Shown here one piece after another: positions 28,145-36,937 of a stretch of 64,000 nucleotides of DNA (position 1 is its first letter; every line of letters begins with the position of its first letter). This DNA is from Nitrospira sp. Its GTDB lineage: Bacteria; Nitrospirota; Nitrospiria; Nitrospirales; Nitrospiraceae. The stretch is from NCBI GenBank assembly GCA_024998595.1, contig JACOEK010000004.1:1-64000 (forward strand), given 5' to 3'. The notes below the pieces were generated by a model that searched no databases, was not told the origin of the DNA, and saw nothing but the letters and a program-made list of their open reading frames with translations. The position numbers and the translations under genes are program-made.

Positions 28145-29627
28145 GGTGACCCTTCATCATATATTTCGCCATGGTGGGTACCAGCGTGCGCGACAGGATG
28201 AAGGATGCCAGCATCGCAATGATGATCGCTTCCGCCATGGGTTTGAACAGATAGCCGGCGACACCGCCGAGCTCGAAGAGGGGAATCCAGACAATCGCGA
28301 TGCAGAGCGTGGCCACGAATGTGGGGACCACGATCTGATTGGCGGCATCGACGATGGCCTGTTCGAGCGGTTTGCCCATGTCGAGATGCCGGTCGATATT
28401 CTCGATCATCACGGTCGCATCATCGACGAGGATGCCGACTGCCAGCGCCAACCCGCCAAGGGTCATGACATTGATCGTCTCATTGAGCCAGTGCAGGCCG
28501 ATCAGTGCGGTCAGGATGGAGAGCGGAATCGAAGTCCAGACGATCACCGTGGCCTTCCATGATCCGAGGAGCAACAGCACGATCAGGCCGACCAGCGCAC
28601 CGGCGGTCGCCATTTCATGCAGCACATCGGCAATCGAATCCTTCACGAAGGTCGAGGCGTCGTCGAGCAGTTTGATTTCTACCCCTTCCGGAGAGATTTG
28701 CTCGGCACGCGGAATCATGTTCTTGATCCCATTGACCACGTCGAGGGTCGAGGCCTCCGTGCTCTTCATGGCCACGATAATGACGGTCTGTTTGCCCTTC
28801 ACCAGCACGGCGTTCTGCTGTACGCGGCCCATGAGGCGCACCGTGGCGACATCACGCAGATAGATGTAGGCGTTGTCTTCCCGTTTGACCGGAATATCGC
28901 TGAAATGCTCGATCTGCATCGGGGAGGCATTCGTCTGGACGATCCAATCGGTCTGCTTGATTTTAATGTCGCCGGACGGCAACACCAGATACTGCTGCAT
29001 CAAAGCATTGTGAATGTCCGCCGGAGTCAAATTACGAGCCAGCAGCTTTTGCTGATCGAGATTGACCATGACCTGCATGTCCTGGCCGCCGTAGGGATGC
29101 GGCAGGACGATCCCCGGTACCGTGACGAGCAAAGGCCGGATGCGCATGTAGGCAAGATTATAGAGTTCTGCCGGGGTCAGCCGGTCTGAACTGATTTGGA
29201 GCATTGCGACGGGTATGGACGAGGGCGCGAGCCGCATGACCATGGGCGGAGAAATATCCGGCGGCAGCGCCTTGACGACGGTCTGCGCGATGGCGGTGAT
29301 GTCCGCCTCGGCTCTGCCCACATCCACGCCGTCCTGGAGAAAAATATTGGTGATACTGCTGCCGTAATACGAATGACTGTGGATGTATTTGATCCCTTCC
29401 ACCGTCGACGTGAGAAAACGCTCGAACAGATAGGTGATGCGCCCTTCCACTTGCTGTGGGAGTAAACCGGCATAGGCCCAGACCACCGACGTGACGGGTA
29501 TCGTGATATTCGGAAAGACGTCGGTCGGCATGTGCAGCACCGTGATGGTGCCAAGCAGTACGATGAGAATGGACATCACCACAAAGGTGTAGGGTCTCCG
29601 CAGGGCGATGAGAACGATCTCGTTCAT
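28128..29627 (-). CDS. RND efflux pump, N-terminal half
   Basis: A 499-residue protein equal to the first half of an RND permease. It starts MNEIVLIALRRPYTFVVMSILIVLLG (helix 1), then MPTDVFPNI and a large periplasmic loop with the porter subdomains. Helices 2-6 follow, with helix 4 motif GILVDDATVMIENI (about residue 400) carrying the Asp pair needed for proton relay. It stops in the cytoplasmic linker after KYMMKGHHADAV, where a whole pump would continue. The frame shifts into the next gene, overlapping it by 17 bases. Either a recent frameshift or a genuine two-chain pump explains this. First gene of the operon. Confidence 0.85.
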   Translation of the reverse strand: MNEIVLIALRRPYTFVVMSILIVLLGTITVLHMPTDVFPNITIPVTSVVWAYAGLLPQQVEGRITYLFERFLTSTVEGIKYIHSHSYYGSSITNIFLQDGVDVGRAEADITAIAQTVVKALPPDISPPMVMRLAPSSIPVAMLQISSDRLTPAELYNLAYMRIRPLLVTVPGIVLPHPYGGQDMQVMVNLDQQKLLARNLTPADIHNALMQQYLVLPSGDIKIKQTDWIVQTNASPMQIEHFSDIPVKREDNAYIYLRDVATVRLMGRVQQNAVLVKGKQTVIIVAMKSTEASTLDVVNGIKNMIPRAEQISPEGVEIKLLDDASTFVKDSIADVLHEMATAGALVGLIVLLLLGSWKATVIVWTSIPLSILTALIGLHWLNETINVMTLGGLALAVGILVDDATVMIENIDRHLDMGKPLEQAIVDAANQIVVPTFVATLCIAIVWIPLFELGGVAGYLFKPMAEAIIIAMLASFILSRTLVPTMAKYMMKGHHADAV

Positions 29628-30097
29628 GCAGGCAGTCCTCGTTCGGCAACCCGGTGGAGTTGCAGGTACATCGTCAATCTATGAACAGGGTGTGCGGCTT
29701 CATGGTGAGGGGAGTAGAGCAAGGTCCTTGCCGTCGTGCGTTTTTTCAGGCGGGAACAGGCGATGGCCGTTTAATTGCACATTTGGCGGGAACCATCAGC
29801 AATTAAGACGCGTCGAGTTCCTACAAGAAGAGGTCAACACCTCGAAGGGGCATAATCGCACTGTGCGCACAGTGCAAAGTTTCACACTTTGGCTGGACGG
29901 GAAATCCGGGCGGCTGTCCTAAATCACGGCCTTGCCACAAGAACCGGACTAATTGTCGAGGTTGAGCGCTCTGTCGCACGAACTCATGCGCTGGTACCAA
30001 TCTTGCGACCATCCGGTGTCAAAAGCTGCATCACTAGGTATCAGCGGAAAGCTCATCAAGATCCATGCATAGCGAGATAAACGGGGAGGTCAGCGCA
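29628..30097. promoter_or_regulatory. Divergent control region between split RND operon and modA
   Basis: About 470 bases without a gene, AT-richer than the surroundings. It holds GTCAATCTATGAA at 29673-29685, nearly repeated upstream of the second RND operon. It also holds a perfect inverted repeat TTAATTGC/GCAATTAA (29771-29778 and 29799-29806), the perfect 18-bp dyad GCACTGTGCGCACAGTGC (29858-29875), and a hairpin CAAAGT-TTCAC-ACTTTG (29874-29890). These are probable operators for the two divergent transcripts. Promoter hexamers are not clear enough to assign. Confidence 0.5.
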
Positions 30098-30919
30098 ATG
30101 AGGGGAATGCGGAGACTGAGTACGGCGATGGCGATCGCGGTCGGCCTCACGGGGGGACTGGCAGTAGGCCAGCCCGTGCAGGCAGACACTCTGACGATCG
30201 GTGCAGCCTATAGCCTTCAATCGGCCTTTCAGGAAGTGGTCCCTATGTTCGAGAGTGAATTCGGTTCCACGGTCAAGGTCGTCTACGGCTCTTCGCAAAC
30301 GCTTCGTCGGGAGGTCGAAAACCGCGCACCCATGGATGTGTTGCTGTCCGCGCAGGACGATCTGGAGAAACTGCAGAAGAAGGGGCTGACTCTCAATGGC
30401 GGGCCGGAAGTGTACGCGCAGACGTCTCTGGTATTCGTCATGTCAGCGGCTTCCCAGGCCATGCCGATTTCGTTTCATGAGATGTCGTCGGAGCGAAGAA
30501 CCCGAGTGGCGATCGGGGCGTTCGAGAGCTCCGTTGCCGGCCCGATTACAGCACGGGCGCTCCGGGCGGTCGATCCTTCCTATAAAGACCGGTTTCGCCT
30601 GATTTCCGCCACCCATCACGATGAAGTCATCAACATGATCCGTAGAGGAGAGGCCGAGGTCGGACTCGTGTACCGCGTGGATGCGATCCACAACAGCGGG
30701 CAGGTGCGCATCATCGATGAAACACCGGGTGGAATCTATACGCCTGTCTCGTTCGGGGAAGCGGTGGTTTGGACCTGTCGGGAGGAATCTCGCACGGCGG
30801 CCGCGTCGTTCACGGAGTTCTTCAGGAGTCCGCGCATCCAAAAGCTCTTGCTCAAATACGGATTTGAACCGGTCACCTCGCTTGAGGCAGGGACTGGAAA
30901 CAGACGCACTGCGCCCTAG
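30098..30919 (+). CDS. modA: Molybdate ABC transporter substrate-binding protein-like (ModA)
   Basis: A 273-residue periplasmic protein: signal peptide about residues 1-31 (AMAIAVGLTGGLAVGQPVQA), then the ModA pattern LTIGAAYSLQSAFQEVVPMFE, VVYGSSQTLRREVENRAPMDVLLSA, and VGLVYRVDAIHNSG in the second lobe. ModA proteins bind molybdate or tungstate for delivery to ModB/ModC. The ATG at 30098 follows GGGGAGG at eight bases; the frame from 30065 is less likely. No modB or modC lies nearby, so it is an orphan here, placed between two efflux operons. It is convergent with the second RND pump gene, with 19 bases between their ends. Confidence 0.78.
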   Translation: MRGMRRLSTAMAIAVGLTGGLAVGQPVQADTLTIGAAYSLQSAFQEVVPMFESEFGSTVKVVYGSSQTLRREVENRAPMDVLLSAQDDLEKLQKKGLTLNGGPEVYAQTSLVFVMSAASQAMPISFHEMSSERRTRVAIGAFESSVAGPITARALRAVDPSYKDRFRLISATHHDEVINMIRRGEAEVGLVYRVDAIHNSGQVRIIDETPGGIYTPVSFGEAVVWTCREESRTAAASFTEFFRSPRIQKLLLKYGFEPVTSLEAGTGNRRTAP

Positions 30920-30938
30920 GTGAGCAGTGCCGACCCAC

Positions 30939-33900
30939 TCAATGGGGATGCTCGACCCGCCTCAACTCACCATCCAGTAGTTCATGCTCTCTTGGCGCAT
31001 CGTGCCTGATCAGTTTGCGTCCGGAGAGCATGCGCAGGCCGACATAAAACACCGGCGTCAGAAACAAACCGAAGAGGGTCACTCCGATCATGCCGGCAAA
31101 CACGGTGATGCCGGTGGCGGAACGCACCTCCGCGCCGGCTCCGTGAGAGAGCACGAGAGGAACAGTGCCGGCGATGAAGGCGACCGAGGTCATCACGATC
31201 GGGCGTAACCGGAGGCGGCAGGATTCGAGCGCCGCTTCGATGATCTCTTTGCCCTGCAGTTCCAGCTCGCGCGCGAATTCGACGATCAGAATCGCGTTCT
31301 TGCACGCCAGGCCCATCAGTACGACCAAGCCGACCTGCACGAAAGTATTGTTATCTCCGCCGGTAAGTTTGACGCCCGCGAGCGCGCACAGCATACACAT
31401 CGGCACGATCAGGATCACCGCCAGCGGCAAGGTCCAGGACTCGTACAGCGCGGCGAGGACGAGGAAAGCCAGCAGGATGGCCACGGGAAACACCAACAGG
31501 GCCGCTCGTCCTTGCGACGCTTCCTGAAAGCTCAGATCGGTCCATTCGATGGTCATCCCGTTCGGCAGCACCTTCCCGGCGATCTCGCGGATATTGTCCA
31601 TCGCCTGAGCCGACGAAAACTTGGTCGGGTCCGCCTCTCCCATGAAATCGGCGGCAGGATACCCGTTGTAGCGCAGCACCGGATCGGGGCCGTACGTTTG
31701 GCTGAATTTCACCATCGAGCCGATTGGGACCATTTCGCCCTGGTTATTACGGGTTTTGAGATTCGCGATGTCCTCGACCTTCCCGCGAAAATCTCCGTCC
31801 GCTTGGGCGTACACGCGCCAGGTGCGGCCGAAGAGGTTGAAGTCGTTCACATAGGCTGAGCCGAGGTACACCTGCAATGTATTGAAGAGCTCCGTCAGCG
31901 CAATGCCCTGGGTCTTGGTTTTGACGCGGTCCACCTCGGCGTCGAGCTGCGGTACGTTGGCCTGATAGCCCGAAATCGGATACCCCATACCGGGCGTCTG
32001 CATGACTGCTCCCTGCAGGCCGCTGACGGCATTTTGCAGCGCCCCGAATCCGAGTCCGGCCCGATCCTCCACGAATAACCCGTACCCTGCGCCGTTACCG
32101 AGTCCGAGAATCGGTGGCGGCATCAACACGAAAGTGATGCCTTCTTTGATGGCAGAGATCTTTTGATTCATCTCCTCGCTGATTTCTTTGGCGCTGCGGT
32201 GGCGTTCGTCGAACGGCTTCAAGATCAGAAAGGCAATTCCGTAGTTGGGCGTATTCGTAAACTGCAAAGGATTCAGACCGGTCATGGCCACGACATGTGC
32301 GATGCCGTCCACGGTCTTGCTGATCGCGACGACCTGGCGCAAGACCGCATCCGTGCGGTCGAGCGACGCGCCCTCCGGCAGTTTCACTCCGGCCATCAAA
32401 TACAGCTTGTCCTGGGTGGGAATGAACCCGCGGGGCACTGTTTGGAACATGAACGCGGTAGCGACCAACAGCAGGGCATAGACGGCGAAGACCGAGCCGC
32501 GATGGGTCAACGTACGCGAGACGGTGCCCTGATACCGGTCGGAACTGGCTTTGAAAAAGCGATTGAACGGCCTGAAGACCCAACCGAACAGAGATTCGAT
32601 CCCGCGCGAAAGGGCATCCTTCGGTGCGCCGTGGCTTTTGAGCAGTTTTGCCGCCAACGCCGGCGACAGGGTCAGTGAATTGATCGCGGAGATCACCGTG
32701 GAGATGGCGATCGTCACGGCGAATTGCTTGTAGAACTGGCCGGTGACGCCGCTCAGAAAGGCCATCGGGACGAACACGGCGCACAACACGAGGGCGATGG
32801 CGACGATCGGGCCTGAGACTTCTTGCATGGCCTGGTGGGCTGCCTGGAGCGGTGTGCGTCCTTCTTCGATGTTGCGCTCCACGTTTTCCACCACCACGAT
32901 CGCGTCATCCACCACGATCCCGATCGCGAGCACGAGGCCGAAGAGGGTGAGAGTATTGATCGAGAACCCGAACAGGTACAGCGCGGCAAACGTGCCGACC
33001 ACCGACACCGGAACGGCGATGAGCGGAATGATCGAGGCGCGCCAGGTCTGCAGGAACAGGATCACGACGAGCACGACGAGAAGAATGGCTTCCATCAGCG
33101 TCTGCACGACCGCCTGGATCGAATCACGCACGAATACCGTGGTGTCGTAGTCCGAGCGGTAGGTGAGGCCCGGGGGGAAACGTGTTTTCAGTTCTTCCAT
33201 TTTTGCCATCACGGCATCGCGGACGGTCAGCGCGTTTGCGCCGGGAGCCTGGAAGATGCCGATGGGCGGCGCATCCTGATTGTCGAGTTGTCCGCGTAAC
33301 GTATAGTCGTTGGCGCCGAGTTCGATGTGGGCCACGTCGGACAGGCGGACGACCTCGCCGCCCGCTCCGATCTTCAGCACCACGTTGCCAAACTCCTGGA
33401 CCGTACGCAGGCGGCCTTGGGAGTTAATGGAAATGAGGAAGTCGGTGCCTTTCGCGATCGGTTCCGCGCCAAGTTGTCCTGCCGAGACCTGGATGTTTTG
33501 CTCGCGCACCGCGGCGACGACGTCGCCGGCGGTCATCCCGCGGGAGGCGATCTTGTCGGGGTTGAGCCAGATACGCATCGCATAATCGCCACTGCCGAAA
33601 ATCTGCACCTGGCCGACACCGGGCAAGCGAGCCAGTTCATCCTTGATTTTGATATTGGCGTAGTTGCGCAGGTAGAGGGCGTCATACTTTCCGTCTGGTG
33701 ACAGCAGCTGGACCATCACCAGAAATGTCGGCGACTGTTTCTGCGTCGTGACGCCCAGGCTGACCACTTCCGACGGGAGCCGCGATAGCGCCTGGCTGAC
33801 GCGGTTCTGTACCTGCACTTGGGCGGCGTCCGGATCCGTCCCTGGACGGAAGGTGATGGTCATCTGCAACACGCCGTCGGATCCCGCGACCGACTTCATA

Positions 33901-34136
33901 TACATCATGTTCTCCACGCCGTTGATCTGTTCTTCCAGCGGCGTGGACACGGTTTCTGCAATCACCTTGGGGTTTGCCCCGGGATAGATGGCGCGCACGA
34001 TGACCGCGGGTGGCACCACTTCCGGATATTCGCTGATCGGGAGGATGGGAATGGCGATCAAGCCGGCGGCGAAGATCACGATCGACAGCACCGCGGCGAA
34101 GATCGGGCGATCGATAAAAAACTTGGAAAAGTCCAC
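30939..34136 (-). CDS. RND multidrug efflux pump, AcrB/HAE1 family
   Basis: A 1065-residue inner-membrane proton antiporter, full length for the HAE1 class. It starts (GTG codon) MDFSKFFIDRPIFAAVLSIV, the classical AcrB-type opening. It includes PISEYPEVVPPAVIVRA, GTDPDAAQVQVQNRVSQALSRLP, the helix 4 motif IGIVVDDAIVVVENVERN with the essential Asp pair, and the second-half helices (VGLVVLMGLACKNAILIVEFA, RPIVMTSVAFIAGTVPLVLSHGAGAE). The latter is typical of AcrB rather than heavy-metal pumps. The adaptor gene lies 12 bases upstream. There is no outer-membrane channel gene in this operon, so it may use the TolC-like product of the first operon. Confidence 0.92.
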   Translation of the reverse strand: MDFSKFFIDRPIFAAVLSIVIFAAGLIAIPILPISEYPEVVPPAVIVRAIYPGANPKVIAETVSTPLEEQINGVENMMYMKSVAGSDGVLQMTITFRPGTDPDAAQVQVQNRVSQALSRLPSEVVSLGVTTQKQSPTFLVMVQLLSPDGKYDALYLRNYANIKIKDELARLPGVGQVQIFGSGDYAMRIWLNPDKIASRGMTAGDVVAAVREQNIQVSAGQLGAEPIAKGTDFLISINSQGRLRTVQEFGNVVLKIGAGGEVVRLSDVAHIELGANDYTLRGQLDNQDAPPIGIFQAPGANALTVRDAVMAKMEELKTRFPPGLTYRSDYDTTVFVRDSIQAVVQTLMEAILLVVLVVILFLQTWRASIIPLIAVPVSVVGTFAALYLFGFSINTLTLFGLVLAIGIVVDDAIVVVENVERNIEEGRTPLQAAHQAMQEVSGPIVAIALVLCAVFVPMAFLSGVTGQFYKQFAVTIAISTVISAINSLTLSPALAAKLLKSHGAPKDALSRGIESLFGWVFRPFNRFFKASSDRYQGTVSRTLTHRGSVFAVYALLLVATAFMFQTVPRGFIPTQDKLYLMAGVKLPEGASLDRTDAVLRQVVAISKTVDGIAHVVAMTGLNPLQFTNTPNYGIAFLILKPFDERHRSAKEISEEMNQKISAIKEGITFVLMPPPILGLGNGAGYGLFVEDRAGLGFGALQNAVSGLQGAVMQTPGMGYPISGYQANVPQLDAEVDRVKTKTQGIALTELFNTLQVYLGSAYVNDFNLFGRTWRVYAQADGDFRGKVEDIANLKTRNNQGEMVPIGSMVKFSQTYGPDPVLRYNGYPAADFMGEADPTKFSSAQAMDNIREIAGKVLPNGMTIEWTDLSFQEASQGRAALLVFPVAILLAFLVLAALYESWTLPLAVILIVPMCMLCALAGVKLTGGDNNTFVQVGLVVLMGLACKNAILIVEFARELELQGKEIIEAALESCRLRLRPIVMTSVAFIAGTVPLVLSHGAGAEVRSATGITVFAGMIGVTLFGLFLTPVFYVGLRMLSGRKLIRHDAPREHELLDGELRRVEHPH

Positions 34137-34148
34137 GGCCGGGTCTCC

Positions 34149-35315
34149 CTACTTCCCGGCCATGGCGTCGGGTGCGGCGGGCGCCGATGGTTTATCCATC
34201 GAAACCTCTGCAGGGGCGACCGTCATGCCGGGATAAAAGATTTTCTGGAGGCCGACCACGACAATCCTGTCATCCGCCGCGAGGCCGGATTGCACCACGC
34301 GCAACCCGTCAACCATGCCGCCCAGTATGACGTCTTTTCGTTGCGCCTTTCCTTCTCTGTCTACCGCATAGACATATTTGCGATCCTGGTCGGTGAGGAT
34401 GGCCTTGTCGTCGATCATGAGGGCCTGTGCCTTCTGGCCGCTGACGAACTGCACGCGCGCGAAGAGGCCGGGCGTAAAGATGCGGTCGGGATTGGGAAGT
34501 ACGGCGCGAGCGCGCACGGTGCCGAGGGTAGGGTTCACCTGCGTGTCGAGAAAGTCGACTTTGCCCGTATGCGGATAGCCTGTTTCATTGGCGAGGCCGA
34601 CGTGTACGGCATTGTCCTTTGCCGTGCGTTCGTTCTTGCGCTCCTGCTCCCTGTAGCGCAAGTAACTGTTTTCGTCGGCATCGAAATAGACGTACATCGG
34701 ATCTTGCGACACCACTGTCGTCAGTAAGGTCTCGTCGGCGGTGGCCAGATTCCCGATCGTCAGCAGCGCCCGGCTGGCCCGTCCAGACACCGGGGCGCGG
34801 ACTTCGGTAAAGGACAGGTTGAGTTTGGCGGTGGCTACTGCGGCCTCGGCGGCCTGCACATCCGCGGCACTTTGCGCCTGGGCGGCACGCCGCAAGTCGA
34901 GCTCTTCGTGCGAGATGGCGTTATCTTCGATCAGTGATTGGGCGCGTTTGTTGCGGATGGTCTCCAGCCGCTGCGCCACGCGCGCGCGTGCCAATTGCGC
35001 CTCGGCATTATCCAATGCGGCGCGGTAGGGACGGGGGTCGATCTGAAACATCAAATCTCCCCGTTTCACATCCTGCCCTTCATGGTAGGCCACTTGCTGC
35101 ACGTAGCCGCTAGCGCGTGGTCGTAACTCGACCGTGTCGATGGCGCTGATCCGGCCCGTGTATTCGTCCCATTGTTGGACCGGCTTCGCGATGACCTGGG
35201 CGACGCCGACTTCGGGAGGAGGCGGTTGCCCGCCGCTGCTGGCCTGCTCGCTGTTGCAGCCGGCCGCCGTCAGCAGCAATGCGACGAGCCATAGTGTAGA
35301 TCGGACATTGAGCAT
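34149..35315 (-). CDS. RND efflux adaptor lipoprotein (AcrA/MexA family)
   Basis: A 388-residue membrane-fusion lipoprotein with signal and lipobox LLLTAAGC (Cys about residue 20). Lipoyl half-motifs are VELRPRASGYVQQVAYHEGQDVKRGD and TEVRAPVSGRASRALLTIGN, around an alpha-hairpin (about 95-155). Then comes the AcrA-specific SQDPMYVYFDADENSYLRYR, and the C-terminus ends VQSGLAADDRIVVVGLQKIFYPGM. It bridges the AcrB-type pump to an outer-membrane channel. It is divergent from marR, with 183 bases between the starts, the classic arrangement for a MarR-repressed pump. Confidence 0.9.
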   Translation of the reverse strand: MLNVRSTLWLVALLLTAAGCNSEQASSGGQPPPPEVGVAQVIAKPVQQWDEYTGRISAIDTVELRPRASGYVQQVAYHEGQDVKRGDLMFQIDPRPYRAALDNAEAQLARARVAQRLETIRNKRAQSLIEDNAISHEELDLRRAAQAQSAADVQAAEAAVATAKLNLSFTEVRAPVSGRASRALLTIGNLATADETLLTTVVSQDPMYVYFDADENSYLRYREQERKNERTAKDNAVHVGLANETGYPHTGKVDFLDTQVNPTLGTVRARAVLPNPDRIFTPGLFARVQFVSGQKAQALMIDDKAILTDQDRKYVYAVDREGKAQRKDVILGGMVDGLRVVQSGLAADDRIVVVGLQKIFYPGMTVAPAEVSMDKPSAPAAPDAMAGK

Positions 35316-35422
35316 GATGTACCTGCTGGAATAGTGGTCGTGATCGATCGAGTGACAGCAAGACTATAGTGACGTTTCTTCCTCACTCATTGCCTGCAGT
35401 ATCCGGCATGCTGCGAAACATA

Positions 35423-35455
35423 GTCAATATATGAATGATGAATCTATGAATAATT
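35423..35455. promoter_or_regulatory. Candidate MarR operator cluster
   Basis: Between the divergent adaptor and marR genes, GTCAATATATGAA (35423-35435) is followed by GAATCTATGAA (35440-35450) and the short palindrome GAATAATTC (35448-35456). The first matches GTCAATCTATGAA at 29673, upstream of the other RND operon, in 12 of 13 positions. Repeated AT-rich motifs with TCA-TGA outer symmetry in a MarR-pump divergent promoter suit a MarR binding site. This is inference from position and repetition. Confidence 0.5.
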
Positions 35456-35498
35456 CGTGATTGAAAGTTGTCGCTTTTTGAAGTACCGTATTCGCACC

Positions 35499-35990
35499 AT
35501 GACACGTATCAAAAAAGCTCAGGCGCCCGGGGCGAAGGGAAAGTCAGCCGTCTCTCCCTGCATCTCGACGTTACCGCGGCACCGGATGGTCGAACTCCTG
35601 TGGAGTTTCACCCCGGCCTATCAACGGTGGTCGGAGTCTCTGCTGGTGGAGAAGGGATTGTCGCCTCAACGGTTGCGCATTCTCGGCTCGATTCATGAGC
35701 GTGGGCCGAGAATCATGAGCGACCTCAAGAACGAACTGGGCGTGACGGCGACCAACGTCACGGCGCTCGTCGATTCGCTGGAAAAGGACGGATTGGTGGT
35801 GCGAACCAGGCACCCGACGGATCGTCGTGCCACGGTGATCGAACTCTCGGACAAGGTGATGACCGAATTATCTCCGCGCTGTACGGAGTATAAGGAACAG
35901 GTCGCGGAGCTGTTTTCCGACCTTAGCGATAACGAGTGCAAAGCGTTCGTGAAGACCCTCGAGAAACTCTGGAGTCGATTGCAGGGGTAG
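35499..35990 (+). CDS. MarR family transcriptional regulator
   Basis: A 163-residue cytoplasmic dimeric DNA-binding protein. The winged-helix region reads LSPQRLRILGSIHERGPRIMSDLKNELGVTATNVTALVDSLEKDGLVVRTRHPTDRRATVIELSD. This has the recognition helix TATNVTALVDSLE and the wing DRRATV, matching MarR proteins. N-terminal residues 1-40 are basic and probably flexible. The start is uncertain: GTG 35457 and ATG 35499 are in frame, and neither has a strong ribosome site. It is divergent from the AcrAB-like operon, so it most likely represses that pump and itself. The inducing ligand cannot be read from sequence. Confidence 0.88.
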   Translation: MTRIKKAQAPGAKGKSAVSPCISTLPRHRMVELLWSFTPAYQRWSESLLVEKGLSPQRLRILGSIHERGPRIMSDLKNELGVTATNVTALVDSLEKDGLVVRTRHPTDRRATVIELSDKVMTELSPRCTEYKEQVAELFSDLSDNECKAFVKTLEKLWSRLQG

Positions 35991-36040
35991 ACGAGTCGGA
36001 ACAGTCTAAACACTAAGCGTATACGATGCCGTGGCAGCCT

Positions 36041-36184
36041 TCAGGAAGGTTCGCGGTAACTTCGGCCAGGCCACTTGGATTCAGCTTTGCGATAGGGGCG
36101 TGATGGCGGTTTACGCGTCACGAGGCGCTTGAACAGAACTGCCAGGGTAGCAAGCGACAGAGTGGCGAAGAGACGAGCGAGCAT
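36041..36184 (-). CDS. Possible 47-residue membrane peptide
   Basis: A short minus-strand frame starting MLARLFATLSLATLAVLFKRL with one hydrophobic helix, followed by a basic tail (VTRKPPSRPYRK, ending SYREPS). The pattern of one helix plus positive tail is that of many small bacterial membrane proteins. The ribosome site is weak (AGGA too far upstream), and only this window supports it. It lies downstream of the 56-residue gene on the same strand. Confidence 0.35.
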   Translation of the reverse strand: MLARLFATLSLATLAVLFKRLVTRKPPSRPYRKAESKWPGRSYREPS

Positions 36185-36274
36185 GTCTCACGATATCGTC
36201 CTGCGACGACAGTGTCAAACATCTGCTGGTCTAGCCTGGAATTGACCAAGCGGGTGAAGCGTACCTGTAAAAAC

Positions 36275-36445
36275 TTATTCATCTCCCCCGAGCACGGTGG
36301 CGGCATAATCCAGCACCACATGCCCCTCTCGGCACAACTCCTGAATCTCCTGCGGAGGCTTCGCGTCTTCGATCGCCTGAATGAGCACGTCGAGCTGCGT
36401 GGCAAGACGACGAGCAGTAAATTGTAGTCCACGTACCTGATCCAT
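36275..36445 (-). CDS. Small 56-residue protein, unknown
   Basis: A frame of 57 codons with a strong ribosome site (AAGGAG, 3 bases before the ATG). The protein starts MDQVRGLQFTARRLATQLDV, continues with IEDAKPPQEIQELCREG and ends YAATVLGGDE. It is helical in appearance, acidic at the end, with one Cys and no signal peptide. It follows the 145-residue gene on the same strand by 54 bases. I recognise no family; the good ribosome site, clean composition and same-strand context make it likely real. Confidence 0.6.
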   Translation of the reverse strand: MDQVRGLQFTARRLATQLDVLIQAIEDAKPPQEIQELCREGHVVLDYAATVLGGDE

Positions 36446-36499
36446 AGCTCCTTGGTGGGTCTCCTTAATAGGGGACTTCTGAGGAGAGAGTCTTCCCCT

Positions 36500-36937
36500 T
36501 TACTTAGCGTGTTCGCCGCCGACCCAGGCCGGTGTGCCGTCAGGATGCCGAAGGCGCATGCGTTGCTGACCGTCCGCATTTGTCAGCTCGGCTGCCACTA
36601 ACACCTGCCTGCCGTCTACCAGAGCGGGACTACCGACGGCCGTCACCTGTCGACCCTTATTCACATCAAAGCGATCGTGATATTCATTCATGTACCAAGT
36701 CGGCCCCAGATGCACGCGGACTGGACCTCGTTCGGTTTCGACTTCCATTTGCATAAACTCCACTCCGTCTTTCAACCTGACGGCGGTAGTGTCCAGTATG
36801 ATGCCCTTGACGACCCGTATCGCATCCTCTGAGAAGAGTTTTGCCGAGGCTTCTGCTGATTCATAGGGTATCTTGTCGGATACGGACAGGGCTTGCGTTC
36901 CATGGACCGCGGTGAAGAGGAGTAATTCGGGCAGCAT
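36500..36937 (-). CDS. Hypothetical protein, possible OB-fold-like domain
   Basis: A 145-residue protein with a short hydrophobic N-terminus (MLPELLLFTAVHGTQALS) that may be a signal peptide. A beta-rich domain follows: VKGIILDTTAVRLKDG, MEVETERGPVRVHLGP, VNKGRQVTAVGSPALVDG, VLVAAELTNADG and LRHPDGTPAW. The VHLGP-W and final G-x-P-x-W pattern resembles secreted OB-fold-like domains seen in many hypothetical proteins; that resemblance is from memory and not tested. AAGGAG lies before the ATG. It is probably exported, and its function is unknown. Confidence 0.6.
   Translation of the reverse strand: MLPELLLFTAVHGTQALSVSDKIPYESAEASAKLFSEDAIRVVKGIILDTTAVRLKDGVEFMQMEVETERGPVRVHLGPTWYMNEYHDRFDVNKGRQVTAVGSPALVDGRQVLVAAELTNADGQQRMRLRHPDGTPAWVGGEHAK

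Noticed and set aside
36118-36579. 153-codon minus-strand frame
   Set aside because: It overlaps two better-supported minus-strand genes (36275-36445 with AAGGAG, and 36500-36937), and its Arg/Ser/Leu-rich translation looks random.
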